This document shows, one piece after another, positions 10,286-19,325 of a stretch of DNA of 64,000 nucleotides. Source of the stretch: JAICSD01 sp963836665 (GTDB lineage Bacteria; Acidobacteriota; Vicinamibacteria; Vicinamibacterales; 2-12-FULL-66-21); the NCBI GenBank assembly GCA_963836665.1, contig CAWIKL010000002.1:372001-436000 (forward strand), read 5' to 3'. Positions within the stretch are counted from its first letter, which is position 1. Each line of letters starts with the position of its first letter. The notes beneath the pieces are model-generated. The model did not search any database, had not been told where the DNA came from, and worked only from the letters and a program-made list of their open reading frames with translations. A program made the translations under genes and the position numbers.

Positions 10286-12411
10286 TGAAACGCATCTTCT
10301 GGCTCGCTACGCTCGCTGCCGCGCTCTGCGCCGCTGTCCCCGCGGCGCAGCCCCTCGACAGGCTCGGGGCTGCCCTGGGCGCAGTCGAAGGGCAGGCACA
10401 GAATCCGCGGCCGGTGTTTCGCTCCAACACGCAGCTCGTCTCGGTCGACGTGATCGTCCGCGATAACAACGGCGCCATCGTCCGGGGCCTCAAGGCGGCC
10501 GACTTCGAGATCACCGAAGACGGCAAGACCATGGAGATCCGGAGCTTCAGCTTCGAGGAAATCAAGAGCAAGCCGCAGGCGATCGAAACGGCGGAACTGC
10601 TGGCCGGTGCCAAGGACAAACTCGCGCTGGAGACCGGCAAGGTCGCCGCGCCCGCGGCCGCAGCAGCGGCGCCGGCGCCGGAGGCAGCGCCCAAGCCGAT
10701 GACGTCGGAGGAACTCGCCGGCCGGCGCCTCATCGTGCTGCTCTTCGACATCGCGTCGATGCAGCCGGAAGACGTCCAGCGAGCCGTCGACTCGGCGACG
10801 ACGTTCGTCCAGAAGAACATGACGCCCGCCGACATGGTTGCGGTCGCGACGATCAGCCAGAATCTCGACGTCCTCAACGACTTCACCTCTGATCGCACCG
10901 TGGTCGGGAACGCCCTGGCGAAGCTGGGCTACAAGGAAGGCACGGCGACGCCGCCGGCGACCGCCGACACGGTGGCGACCGACGAGGCGCAGAGCCAGGA
11001 CGACACCAGCTCGCAGGACACGTCCGACATGGACGCGTTCAACAACGACGTCCGGCTGCGCGCACTGAAAGCCCTGGCCGAAACGCTGGCCCCGATCGAG
11101 CAGAAGAAGTCGATCCTCTATTTCAGCGCCGGCATGCAGCGCAGCGGCGAAGACAACCAGGTCGAGCTGCGCGCGGCGACCAACGCCGCCGTCCGCGCGC
11201 ACGTGTCGATCTATGCGGTTGATACGCGCGGCTTGCAGGCGGTCGTGCCCGGCGGCGACGCGACCCGCGCCAGCGGCCGCGGCACGCAGCTCTTCTCGGG
11301 CGCCAACGTGCGCGGCCAATTCACGCAGCTGCAGGCGTCGCAGGACACGCTTGGCTCCCTCGCGAGCGACACCGGTGGCCGGGCCTTCCTCGACTCGAAC
11401 GATTTCGCGCCCGCCTTCGAGCGCATTCAGAACGACATGTCGGCCTACTACCTGATTGGCTACGCGACGTCGAACGTTGCCAAGGATGGCCGGTTCCGCC
11501 AGATCAAGGTGCGCGTCAAGCAGCCCAACATCAAGGTCGAGGCGCGCAACGGCTACTTCGCCGATCGTGACTTCCAGCACACCGCCCGCGGCGACCGCGC
11601 CACGCAGCTGCAGGACCAGCTGTTCTCCGCGCTTCCGGCTACGGATCTGCCGGTGCTCGTCACGTCCGGGTACTACCGGCTCGCCGCCGATCGCTACTTC
11701 ATCCCGATTTCGGTCGCCGTCCCCGGGTCGGCCATCCCGACGCCGGCTGAGAAGGACAAGGACAAGATGGCGCTCGACATTCTCGGCGTGGTCCGCGACG
11801 AGCAACAGCGCCCTGTCGGCCGCTTGCAGCAGACGATCACGCTGCCCGCCGGATCGGTCGGCACGGTCGCGGCGAAGCAGGTCCTCTACACGACCGGTGT
11901 CGAGCTGCCACCGGGGAAATTCGACGTCAAGGTCGTCGTGCGCGAGAACACCAGCGGGCTGATGGGCTCGTTCCAGGCCGCCGTCATCGTGCCGGAGCTG
12001 AAGTCAGCGGCGGTCAAGGTGAGCGCCGTGACGCTCAGCACCCAGGTGCAGGCGGCGAAGGACACGAAAGACAACCCGCTCATCCGCAACGGCCAGCAGC
12101 TCCTGCCGAACGTGACGCACATCGTCGGCAAGGACCAGCGGCTGCTCTTCTACTACGAAGTCTACGATCCGGCCGGCGCCACGCCCGACATACGCACCAG
12201 CCTCGCGTTCTACCGCGGCAAGGTAAAGGTGTTCGAAACCCCCGTCGTCGCACGCGCCAGCGTCGACGATCCAACCCGCAAGGCCGCGATTTTCCAGCTC
12301 GAAGTGCCGGCGGCATCGCTACAGCCGGGTTTCTACACCTGCCAGATCAACGTCATCGACTCGGTCGCGTCCAAGTTCGCGTTCCCACGGCTGGTCTTCC
12401 TTCTCCGCTGA
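10285..12411 (+). CDS. VWFA-related acidobacterial domain protein (exported)
   Basis: 708 residues. A signal peptide (MKRIFWLATLAAALCAAVPAA) is followed by the family's N-terminal beta domain (VSVDVIVRDNNGAIVRGLKAADFEITEDG) and a von Willebrand A-like fold starting at RRLIVLLFDIASM. The 'IYAVDTRGLQ' and 'AYYLIGYATSN' motifs are typical, and a C-terminal beta-rich region follows. The metal-site DxSxS is degenerate (FDIAS), as is common in this family. It overlaps the upstream receptor gene by one base, suggesting a cell-envelope complex, though the role is not known. A 42-bp dispersed repeat is inserted in frame just after the signal peptide. Confidence 0.9.
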   Translation: MKRIFWLATLAAALCAAVPAAQPLDRLGAALGAVEGQAQNPRPVFRSNTQLVSVDVIVRDNNGAIVRGLKAADFEITEDGKTMEIRSFSFEEIKSKPQAIETAELLAGAKDKLALETGKVAAPAAAAAAPAPEAAPKPMTSEELAGRRLIVLLFDIASMQPEDVQRAVDSATTFVQKNMTPADMVAVATISQNLDVLNDFTSDRTVVGNALAKLGYKEGTATPPATADTVATDEAQSQDDTSSQDTSDMDAFNNDVRLRALKALAETLAPIEQKKSILYFSAGMQRSGEDNQVELRAATNAAVRAHVSIYAVDTRGLQAVVPGGDATRASGRGTQLFSGANVRGQFTQLQASQDTLGSLASDTGGRAFLDSNDFAPAFERIQNDMSAYYLIGYATSNVAKDGRFRQIKVRVKQPNIKVEARNGYFADRDFQHTARGDRATQLQDQLFSALPATDLPVLVTSGYYRLAADRYFIPISVAVPGSAIPTPAEKDKDKMALDILGVVRDEQQRPVGRLQQTITLPAGSVGTVAAKQVLYTTGVELPPGKFDVKVVVRENTSGLMGSFQAAVIVPELKSAAVKVSAVTLSTQVQAAKDTKDNPLIRNGQQLLPNVTHIVGKDQRLLFYYEVYDPAGATPDIRTSLAFYRGKVKVFETPVVARASVDDPTRKAAIFQLEVPAASLQPGFYTCQINVIDSVASKFAFPRLVFLLR
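10351..10392. repeat. 42-bp dispersed palindromic repeat inserted in frame in the VWFA gene
   Basis: Imperfect inverted repeat with ends CCCCTCGAC and GTCGAAGGG (8 of 9 pair). It encodes 14 extra residues (PLDRLGAALGAVEG) between the signal peptide and mature protein. Its reverse strand translates to the PFDCAQG...EPVEG string that I recognise as a recurrent translated repeat in many bacterial genomes. CAG flanks both ends, a possible 3-bp duplication. Confidence 0.6.
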
Positions 12412-12478
12412 ACTGGATCTGATTCCTCACGGATTGGGAATCGGGGATTTCAGCCGCCTGCGGTACAGTCGGGGGCCG

Positions 12479-15122
12479 ATGCGCTCCCGCCCGATCATCG
12501 CGCTGCTGCTGGTGGCCTCGGTCACCACGCTTGTCGCGGCGACCCAGCGCGCCCGGGCGTCGCGCGAGGCGGTGCTCGAGCCTCCCGGCCGCGACGCGCA
12601 GGCGCACATCGACGGCGACACCGCGATCCTGCCCAACGGCAGGCGCGTCACGCCGGCGGGACGCGTGATTCGCACGCAGTCCTACGCGTGGGGCCTCGCG
12701 TTGACCCGAGACGGCCGGCGCGCCGCGCTCGTCCACGAGAATGCGATCGAGATCGTCGATCTCGCCGCGCCGTTCGCGGTGCGGCGCATCCCGCCCTACG
12801 GATCCGACGAGCAGCCGGAACTGGGCCAGGGCGGCTACATGGGCGGCGCGTTCTCGCCCGACGGCACGCGCCTCTACTACGGCAGTGCCGACGAGGGCAC
12901 AATCCTCGAGCTCGACGTCGCGTCGGGCCGGATCACGCGGCACATCCCACTCGACGATGCGGCGTACCACGACAGCTTCGCGGGTGACTTCACGCTCAGC
13001 GCCGACGGCCGGCAGCTGCTCGCCGTCGATCAGTTCAACTACAGGATGGCGTCCATCGATCTCGCCTCAGGGCGCGTCGTCCGCTCCGTCCGCGTCGGTC
13101 GCAACCCGTTCGCCATTGCGGCGGCGCCGGATGGGCAGACCGCGTGGGTCTCGAACGTCGGCATGTTCGAATACCCGCTGGTACCCGGTGTAACGCCAGA
13201 TACGCGCGGGAGCCATGGCCTGGCCTTCCCCGCTTACGGTGTGCCCTCGCGCGAGGCGCGCGACGGTGTCATGGTGGACGGCCGCCGCATTCCCGGTCTC
13301 GGCGACCCCAACGCGCCGGAAGCGATGTCGGTCTTCGGCGTGCGCCTGGCTGACGGCCGCGTGACCGCCCGGGTGAAGACGGGATATCTGGTCGGCGCGG
13401 CGCGCGACGATCTCGTCACCGTCGGCGGCGCCAGCCCTGGCGCGGTCGTCGCCGGCCGCCGCTTCGTCTACGTCGCCAACGCCACCAACGACACGATCTC
13501 GGTAATCGACGCCGTGGGCGGGCGCATCGTGCGGCAGATCGAGCTGAACGTGCCTCGGCTCGAAGGACTGCGCGGCGTACTGCCATTCGGCGAGGCGCTG
13601 AGCCCGGACGAGCGGCGGCTCTACGTCGCCTGTGCCGGGCTCAACGCCGTCGCCGTGGTCGATCTCGACCGCAACGCCGTCGATGGCTACATTCCCGCCG
13701 GCTGGTTTCCGTCGATGGTCGCGCTCATCGACGACGGACGCACTCTGGTCGTGAGCAGCGCCAAGGGGCTCGGCTCGGGCCCGAACGGCGGCGCCGAATT
13801 CGTCGATCCGGCGCGTGGCGCGCATCCGGGCGACATCATGCAGGGCACGCTGCAGCTCGTGGCCGTGCCCGGCCGCGCGCAACTCGATGCGCTGACGCGA
13901 CAGGTCATCGACAACACCTACGGCACGCACGCGCCGGCAACGCTGCCGCCGCTACTGGCGGAACATCCGATCCGTCACGTGGTCTTCATCGTCAAGGAGA
14001 ACCGGACGTTCGACCAGGTGTTCGGCCGCCGGCACGACGTGCGCGGCGAGCCGGCGCTCGCCGAGCTGGCTGGCGCGTCGCCGAATCACCAGGCGCTTGC
14101 CGATCGGTTCGCCATCTCCGACAACTTCTATTGCGACTCCGATCAGTCGAACACTGGACATCGCTGGGTCGTCGGCGTCTACCCGAACGAATGGGTGGAG
14201 GTGAACGCGCGGTCCCACATCGAGGCGCGTCCGTTCAGCCGTGCGCCGGGGCGGCGCTACGTCGCCGGCTCGTCAGCGACCATCCTCCCCGAGGACTACA
14301 ACGAAGCGGGCGCGTTGTGGGAACACCTCGCGCGCCACGGTGTGTCGTTCTTCAACCTCGGATTCGGCACCGAGATGCCGGTCTCGCTCGAAGAGCGGAT
14401 GTTCAAGGAGACCGGCATCCGCATGACGGTCAGCTTCCCGCTGCCGAAAGCGCTGTTCGACCACACGTCGCGCCGCTTCCCGACGTTCAACATGGGGATC
14501 CCCGATCAGGTACCGCGCCGACGTCTTCGAACAGGAGCTGCGCGAACGCTGGGAAAGCAGTCGCGAACCGTTCCCTCAGCTGCTTACGATGGTTCTGCCC
14601 AACGACCACCTCACGGATCCGAAGCCCGAGTACGGCTATCCGCAGAAAGCCTCGTACATGGCCGACAACGACTACGCGCTCGGCCGCGTGGTGCAGACGC
14701 TGTCGCGCAGCCGGTGGTGGAGTGAAACGCTGATCGTGGTCGTCGAGGACGATCCGCAAGGCGGGCGCGACCACGTGGACGCACACCGCTCCATCCTGAT
14801 GCTGATTGGCCCGCATGTGCGGCGCGGCTACGTCTCCCCCACGCTGGCCAGTTTCGGCTCGGTGATGCGGCTCATCTTCACCGTGCTGGGCCTACCGCCG
14901 CTCAATCAGTTCGATGCCGCCGCGTCGCTGCCGCTCGACGTATTCGGCAGGTCGCTCGACCTCGCGCCCTACTCCGCGCGGCCGCCCGATCGCGCGTTGT
15001 TCGATCCGGCCACCGCGCCAAAGCCGTCCGACCCGGCGTTCGACTGGCACTCGCTGGCGGAATCGCCGGTCATGGACGATCCCGACGACATGCGCCGCGA
15101 GTTCAAGAAGCCGCGGCATTAA
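12479..15122 (+). CDS. YVTN beta-propeller / phosphoesterase (PF04185-type) fusion, frameshifted near 14509
   Basis: A signal peptide (MRSRPIIALLLVASVTTLVAA) precedes a seven-blade-like YVTN propeller (residues ~50-460). The alkaline-phosphatase-superfamily phosphoesterase domain opens with IRHVVFIVKENRTFDQVFG and contains NEAGALWEHLARHGVSFFN. At ~14509 a single extra G in 'GATCAGGTACC' breaks the frame. Without it, IPDQ continues YRADVFEQELRERWESSREPF... and on through TMVLPNDHLTDPKPEYG to the stop at 15122. The intact product would be about 880 residues, an exported hydrolase of the acid phosphatase/phospholipase C type. A TACAGT-like -10 lies nine bases upstream of the ATG. Confidence 0.85.
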
Positions 15123-16345
15123 CCTCGCGGGCCGAGGCCGGGACGCGATGGCAGAAGCGGATTGCCCGTCCTGCTCGCCGGGGCAGCCGGAGCCGTTCCA
15201 GGCGCGGACGAGCGGATCACGACGAGCGCCCCTTCGCCAATCGGCGAGCCGACGAGCTCGGTGTAGCTGCTGTCGGACAATCCGGCGGTGGCCGCGACCG
15301 GGGCGATCGTGGTGCCGTTCAGTACCCACAGCCCCTTCCCTGCCACAGGCGACACCGCCGTCGCCGCAGTCGTGTAGTGTGCGAGCACGCCGGCGTCCGG
15401 CTTGAAGCGCAGCGCGGCCGTCGGCACACGCAGGACGTTGTCGCGCCGGGCGACTTCGACGCTCAATGTGGCGGTCATCCCGGGCTTGAGTTCGAGCGTC
15501 GGGTTCGGCGCGTCGATCATCGCGGAGTAGGTCACGACGTTGCTGACCATTGCCGGGTCGAGGCGGATCTGCGTCAGCGTGCCGTGGAATTCGCGCTCGG
15601 GATAGGCGTCGACATGGAACGACACCGGTTGCCCCGGCTTGATCTGGCCGAGATCCGACTCGTCGATGTTGGCGTTGAGCTGCATCCGCGTCAGGTCGGC
15701 GGCGATGACGTAGAGCGTCGGCGCCGAGACACTCGCCGAGACCGTCTGCCCGACGTCGACGTTGCGCGCGGTGACGACGCCGTCGATCGGCGAGGCGATG
15801 ATCGTCTTCGACAGGTTGACTTCGGCCATGCTCTCCTCCGCTTTCGCCTGGTCGACCAAGGCGGCCGAGGCGGCCGCGTCGGCGGCGGCGGTGCGGGCAT
15901 CGGTCTCGGCCTGCTGCAGGTCCTGCGCGGGAATCAGCTGGCGCGAGGATAGCTCCCGTGCGCGCGACAGCGCCATGTCTGCAGCTTCCTTGGCGACGCG
16001 GAGGCGGACCACGTCGGCCTGCGCGCCTTCGAAGTTGGCGCGCGCCTGCTCGAGGGTGGTGAGAAACGTCGACTGGTCAAGTTTCGCCAGCACCTGGCCC
16101 TTGTGGACGATGGAGTTGAAATCGACGTTCAAGGATTCGATGATCCCGGTAATCTGGGCCCCCACCTCGACGCTGATCACCGGTTGGATTGTGCCAGTTG
16201 CGGAAACGACGGGGACCACGCTGCCGCGGGTGACCGGGGCGGTGGTGAGCTCCGGCGCGGCGTCTCCGCTCCGGGAATAGAAGGCGCCGGCGGTCACGCC
16301 GGCAGCGGCGATCAGGACGATTAAGGCGGTGGTTCGGCGCGTCAT
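15119..16345 (-). CDS. RND/MacA-type periplasmic membrane fusion protein
   Basis: 408 residues. One N-terminal membrane anchor (ALIVLIAAAGVTAGAFY) is followed by a barrel-sandwich hybrid half (VEVGAQITGIIESLNVDFNSIVHKGQ), a long coiled-coil hairpin (about residues 100-185), the second hybrid half (ASPIDGVVTARNVDVGQTV) and beta-barrel plus membrane-proximal domains. Such proteins link inner-membrane pumps to TolC. No MacB, RND pump or TolC gene adjoins it, so its partner must be elsewhere; the window's ADOP permeases are possible but unproven partners. The start at 16345 (MTRRTTA) is preferred because the frame upstream overlaps the regulator promoter. It is divergent from the two-component system, suggesting regulation by it, and it ends 4 bp inside the phosphoesterase gene. 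Confidence 0.88.
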   Translation of the reverse strand: MTRRTTALIVLIAAAGVTAGAFYSRSGDAAPELTTAPVTRGSVVPVVSATGTIQPVISVEVGAQITGIIESLNVDFNSIVHKGQVLAKLDQSTFLTTLEQARANFEGAQADVVRLRVAKEAADMALSRARELSSRQLIPAQDLQQAETDARTAAADAAASAALVDQAKAEESMAEVNLSKTIIASPIDGVVTARNVDVGQTVSASVSAPTLYVIAADLTRMQLNANIDESDLGQIKPGQPVSFHVDAYPEREFHGTLTQIRLDPAMVSNVVTYSAMIDAPNPTLELKPGMTATLSVEVARRDNVLRVPTAALRFKPDAGVLAHYTTAATAVSPVAGKGLWVLNGTTIAPVAATAGLSDSSYTELVGSPIGEGALVVIRSSAPGTAPAAPASRTGNPLLPSRPGLGPRG

Positions 16346-16456
16346 ACTGATAAAGACGGGGCGGACCGTGTCCCCCCGGTGGCCCCGACATGAAAAAATG
16401 ATGACAGGCCGGCACAACGGCAACCGCATGTGTGGCAGCGCCGTAGACTTATGACA

Positions 16457-17197
16457 ATGGCGACTACCGAGACCGTTTCACCGCAACCGCAAGGATCGCA
16501 GCCCCGCGTGCTCGTCGTCGAAGACGACGCGCACATTCGCGAGCTCGTGCTCCTCCACCTCGGGCTCGAGGGCTTGTCGCCGGCTGCGTCAGGGGACGGC
16601 ACCGAGGGGCTCCAGCTGGCGCGGACCGAGCCGTTCGATCTCATCATCCTGGACGTGATGCTCCCGGGTCTCGATGGCGTCACGGTGTGCCGCGCCATCC
16701 GCCGCGAACCGCATCTCAAGGATGTTCCGATCCTGATGCTCACTGCGCGCCGCGAGGAATCCGACAAGGTCAACGGCCTGGAGAGCGGCGCCGACGACTA
16801 CCTGACCAAGCCGTTCGGCATCCGCGAGCTGGTGGCGCGCGTGCGGGCGCTCCTGCGTCGCCGCCGCTCGGCCGCCAACGCCTCGGCGCACCACAGCGCC
16901 GTGACCGCCGGCGGGCTGCACGTCGACCCGGCGCGTCGCCTGGCCCGCATCGACAACCGCGAAATCGACCTGACGGCGCACGAGTTCGACCTGCTCTACG
17001 TGCTCGCCAGCAACCGCGGCATCGTGTTCAGCCGCGACGCGCTCGTGCAGCGCGTGTGGGGCGGCGACACTCACATCACCGAGCGCAGCGTCGACACACT
17101 GATCAAGCGGCTGCGCAAGAAGATCGAAACCGATCCGGCAGAGCCTCGCTACATCCTGACGGTTTGGGGCACAGGCTATAAGTTCAGCGATGCCTAA
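16457..17197 (+). CDS. OmpR/PhoB-family response regulator
   Basis: 246-residue DNA-binding regulator. The receiver domain (residues ~17-130) has acidic residues EDD at 22-24, phosphoacceptor Asp66 in LIILDVMLPG and conserved Lys118 in TKPFG. The C-terminal winged helix (about 145-245) contains EIDLTAHEFDLLYVL and TERSVDTLIKRLRKKI. Two ATGs, 16451 and 16457, are possible. TAGACT ends seven bases before 16457, which would make that one leaderless, so I use it. The kinase gene overlaps the end by 8 bp. Probable targets are the divergent membrane fusion protein gene and itself. Confidence 0.9.
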   Translation: MATTETVSPQPQGSQPRVLVVEDDAHIRELVLLHLGLEGLSPAASGDGTEGLQLARTEPFDLIILDVMLPGLDGVTVCRAIRREPHLKDVPILMLTARREESDKVNGLESGADDYLTKPFGIRELVARVRALLRRRRSAANASAHHSAVTAGGLHVDPARRLARIDNREIDLTAHEFDLLYVLASNRGIVFSRDALVQRVWGGDTHITERSVDTLIKRLRKKIETDPAEPRYILTVWGTGYKFSDA

Positions 17198-18644
17198 GCG
17201 GCGCTGGTACCGCAGTCTCTACTCGAAGATCGCGATCGGCTACGTCGTCCTGCTCGCGCTTCTGTTGCTCGTGCAGACGAGCCTCGCGGTGTGGATGAGC
17301 GGCCGCATGTGGGGACGCGCCAGCCGCACGCCGGCCCAGCTTGCGGAGATGGTCGCCCAGGATCTGGAGACGCAGCTGTCGGAGTTCCCCCGGCTCGACG
17401 TCGCCGCGCACTTGCGGTCGAAATACGGGCGCGGCTACCAGCCGTTCGCCGTCGTCTTCGCGCGCAACGACGAAACGTTCTCGAACCGGCCAACCGCGAT
17501 TCCACCGCCGCTCGGGCGGGACGCGCGGCGCCGCCTGTTCCACCAGGGCGAGCCGTTCGAGCACGAGCCGCCGGGGCCGCCGGGGCGCCGCGCCTTCGCC
17601 GAGTACGCCGACGTCATCATCGACGGCAAGGGGATCGGGGTCGTCGCCGTGCCGCGCAATCCGCCGAGCTTCGACATCGGCTTCCGCGAGATCGCGCCGA
17701 CGCTGGCCTGGATCGGGGTCGGCCTCCTCGGGTCTGGCGCGCTGATTATGGCGTTGGTCATCTTTCGCCCGACGCGGCGGCGCTTGCGCTCACTGGAAAA
17801 CGCCGCGCGCGCGCTGGGTGAAGGACAGACCGACGTGCGCGCCGACGAGGCGGGCGGTGATGAGGTCAGCGCGCTGTCGGCCACGTTCAACAAGATGGCG
17901 ACCGACCTACACGCGCGCGCGGCGGCCCTGGCCGAGTCCGATCGCGTCCGCCGCCAGTTGCTCGCCGATGTTTCGCACGAGCTGATGACACCGCTGTCCG
18001 GAATCCGCGGTTACATCGAAACCCTGGCGATGCCCGAACTGAAGCTCGATGACGGCACGCGGCGCCGCTATCTCGGCATCGTCGACGAGGAAACGCACAA
18101 GCTCGAGGCCATCATCGGGGACCTGCTCGACCTGGCGCGACTGGAAGGGGGGGGCGACACGCTCGAGCGGGAACCGGTACTCGTCGACGATCTATTCCGT
18201 CGCGTCGCCGACCGGCACCAGCCGGTTCTGCGCGACCGCGACATCACGCTGACCACGGAGACGGCGTCCGGAACGCCGCTCGTCTTCGGCGATCCGGATC
18301 GGCTCGAGCAGGCGCTGCAGAACGTCGCCGCCAATGGCATCCGCCACACGCCGTCTGGCGGCACGGTCACGCTGCGCGCCGAGCCGGACGGCGATCGCGT
18401 CCGCATCACGATCGCCGACAGCGGGCCCGGCATTCCCGTCGGGCACCTGACCCATGTCTTCGATCGTTTCTACAAGGTCGATGCGGCACGCTCGGATACC
18501 GGCGTGCCCTCGGGCAGCGGGCTCGGCCTCTCGATCGTACGCGCCATCGTCCATCGCCACGACGGCGAGGTCACTGCCTCGAACGCGCCAGGCGGTGGCG
18601 CCGTCTTCACGTTCGTGCTGCCGTCGATCACCGGGGCACGGTAG
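17190..18644 (+). CDS. Sensor histidine kinase (EnvZ/BaeS type)
   Basis: 484 residues: TM1 at ~12-35, a periplasmic sensor of ~135 residues, TM2 at ~172-192, HAMP at ~193-245, the DHp helix with His263 in VSHELMTPLSG, then the ATPase with N box (QNVAANGIRHTP), G1 (ADSGPGIP) and G2 (GSGLGLSIV). The usual SHELRTPL has Met in place of Arg, a conservative oddity that need not abolish activity. Translationally coupled to the regulator by an 8-bp overlap. The periplasmic domain is not one I recognise. The 3' end overlaps the opposite-strand membrane gene by 17 bp. Confidence 0.9.
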   Translation: MPKRRWYRSLYSKIAIGYVVLLALLLLVQTSLAVWMSGRMWGRASRTPAQLAEMVAQDLETQLSEFPRLDVAAHLRSKYGRGYQPFAVVFARNDETFSNRPTAIPPPLGRDARRRLFHQGEPFEHEPPGPPGRRAFAEYADVIIDGKGIGVVAVPRNPPSFDIGFREIAPTLAWIGVGLLGSGALIMALVIFRPTRRRLRSLENAARALGEGQTDVRADEAGGDEVSALSATFNKMATDLHARAAALAESDRVRRQLLADVSHELMTPLSGIRGYIETLAMPELKLDDGTRRRYLGIVDEETHKLEAIIGDLLDLARLEGGGDTLEREPVLVDDLFRRVADRHQPVLRDRDITLTTETASGTPLVFGDPDRLEQALQNVAANGIRHTPSGGTVTLRAEPDGDRVRITIADSGPGIPVGHLTHVFDRFYKVDAARSDTGVPSGSGLGLSIVRAIVHRHDGEVTASNAPGGGAVFTFVLPSITGAR

Positions 18645-19122
18645 CGGAGCGCTGCCGGTTCGCCGCGTGGAAGCCGTCGACTCGATCGGCAGCGATGGCC
18701 ATCGATCGGTATAACTGCTCCACTCTCGCCAGCGACCGGTCGTCGTCATCGACCGCCGCGGCGATCGCAATCGCCGTCGCCGCTTCGAAGGTGGGACCTA
18801 GCCGCGGCATGCGCCGCTCGAGCGCGAGGTGCAGCACCCACGCGGCGATACCGGCCGCGAACGCGGCTCCCAGCCCGCGCGTTTCCACGAGCACCAGGCC
18901 GGCGCGCGGCTCGAGCATCATCCCGAGCAATGCGACCGCGGACGGCAGCACCGTCCACAGGACGGCGGCGACGACGGCGATGGCCAGACCGAAGACACTG
19001 CGACGGCTGAGGCGCTCGCGCAGGCACGAGCGCAACGCCGTGACGACTGGAGCGACGATCGCACACAACCAGGCGTAGGCCGCGCCGGCGACGGCCATGA
19101 ACATCATTACCTCTCTCAACAT
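18628..19122 (-). CDS. Hypothetical integral membrane protein
   Basis: 164 residues from the ATG at 19122. GGGAGA about seven bases upstream supports this start over the much longer open frame. Three hydrophobic segments are visible: MFMAVAGAAYAWLCAIVAP, FGLAIAVVAAVLWTVLPSA and a Gly/Ala-rich helix around AAFAAGIAAWVLHLAL. A soluble acidic and then basic tail follows (AAAVDDDDRSLARVEQLYR). I recognise no family. It is transcribed alone between the kinase (convergent, 17-bp overlap) and the PEGA gene. Confidence 0.55.
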   Translation of the reverse strand: MLREVMMFMAVAGAAYAWLCAIVAPVVTALRSCLRERLSRRSVFGLAIAVVAAVLWTVLPSAVALLGMMLEPRAGLVLVETRGLGAAFAAGIAAWVLHLALERRMPRLGPTFEAATAIAIAAAVDDDDRSLARVEQLYRSMAIAADRVDGFHAANRQRSATVPR

Positions 19123-19257
19123 CGACGTTTCTCCCGCAGGCGCGGGCAGGTTTCGCGCCTTTATAGGAGTCAGACTCGGCGCGCGCGGCCACTGTTGTGG
19201 CTGAGCCGTGGCGATTTGGTGAAAGTCACGCCGAGTGCATTCGCTGCTGCCGTACGC

Positions 19258-19296
19258 AAAAAGTCCGCAGCCACCTCGGGAGGGCGGCTGCGGACT
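19258..19296 (-). terminator. Intrinsic terminator of the PEGA-domain gene
   Basis: Perfect 11-bp stem (AGTCCGCAGCC / GGCTGCGGACT) with a 13-base loop. On the minus strand it is followed by a run of Ts, about 30 bp past the stop of the PEGA gene. Confidence 0.8.
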
Positions 19297-19325
19297 CGAT
19301 TGCGAAGCGGGCCAGCGGCCCGGCC

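Noticed and set aside
10183..11805. 540-residue open frame antisense to the VWFA gene
   Set aside because: Composition is Arg/Gly/Val-rich without motifs, while the sense strand encodes a clear family member with a signal peptide and operon overlap.
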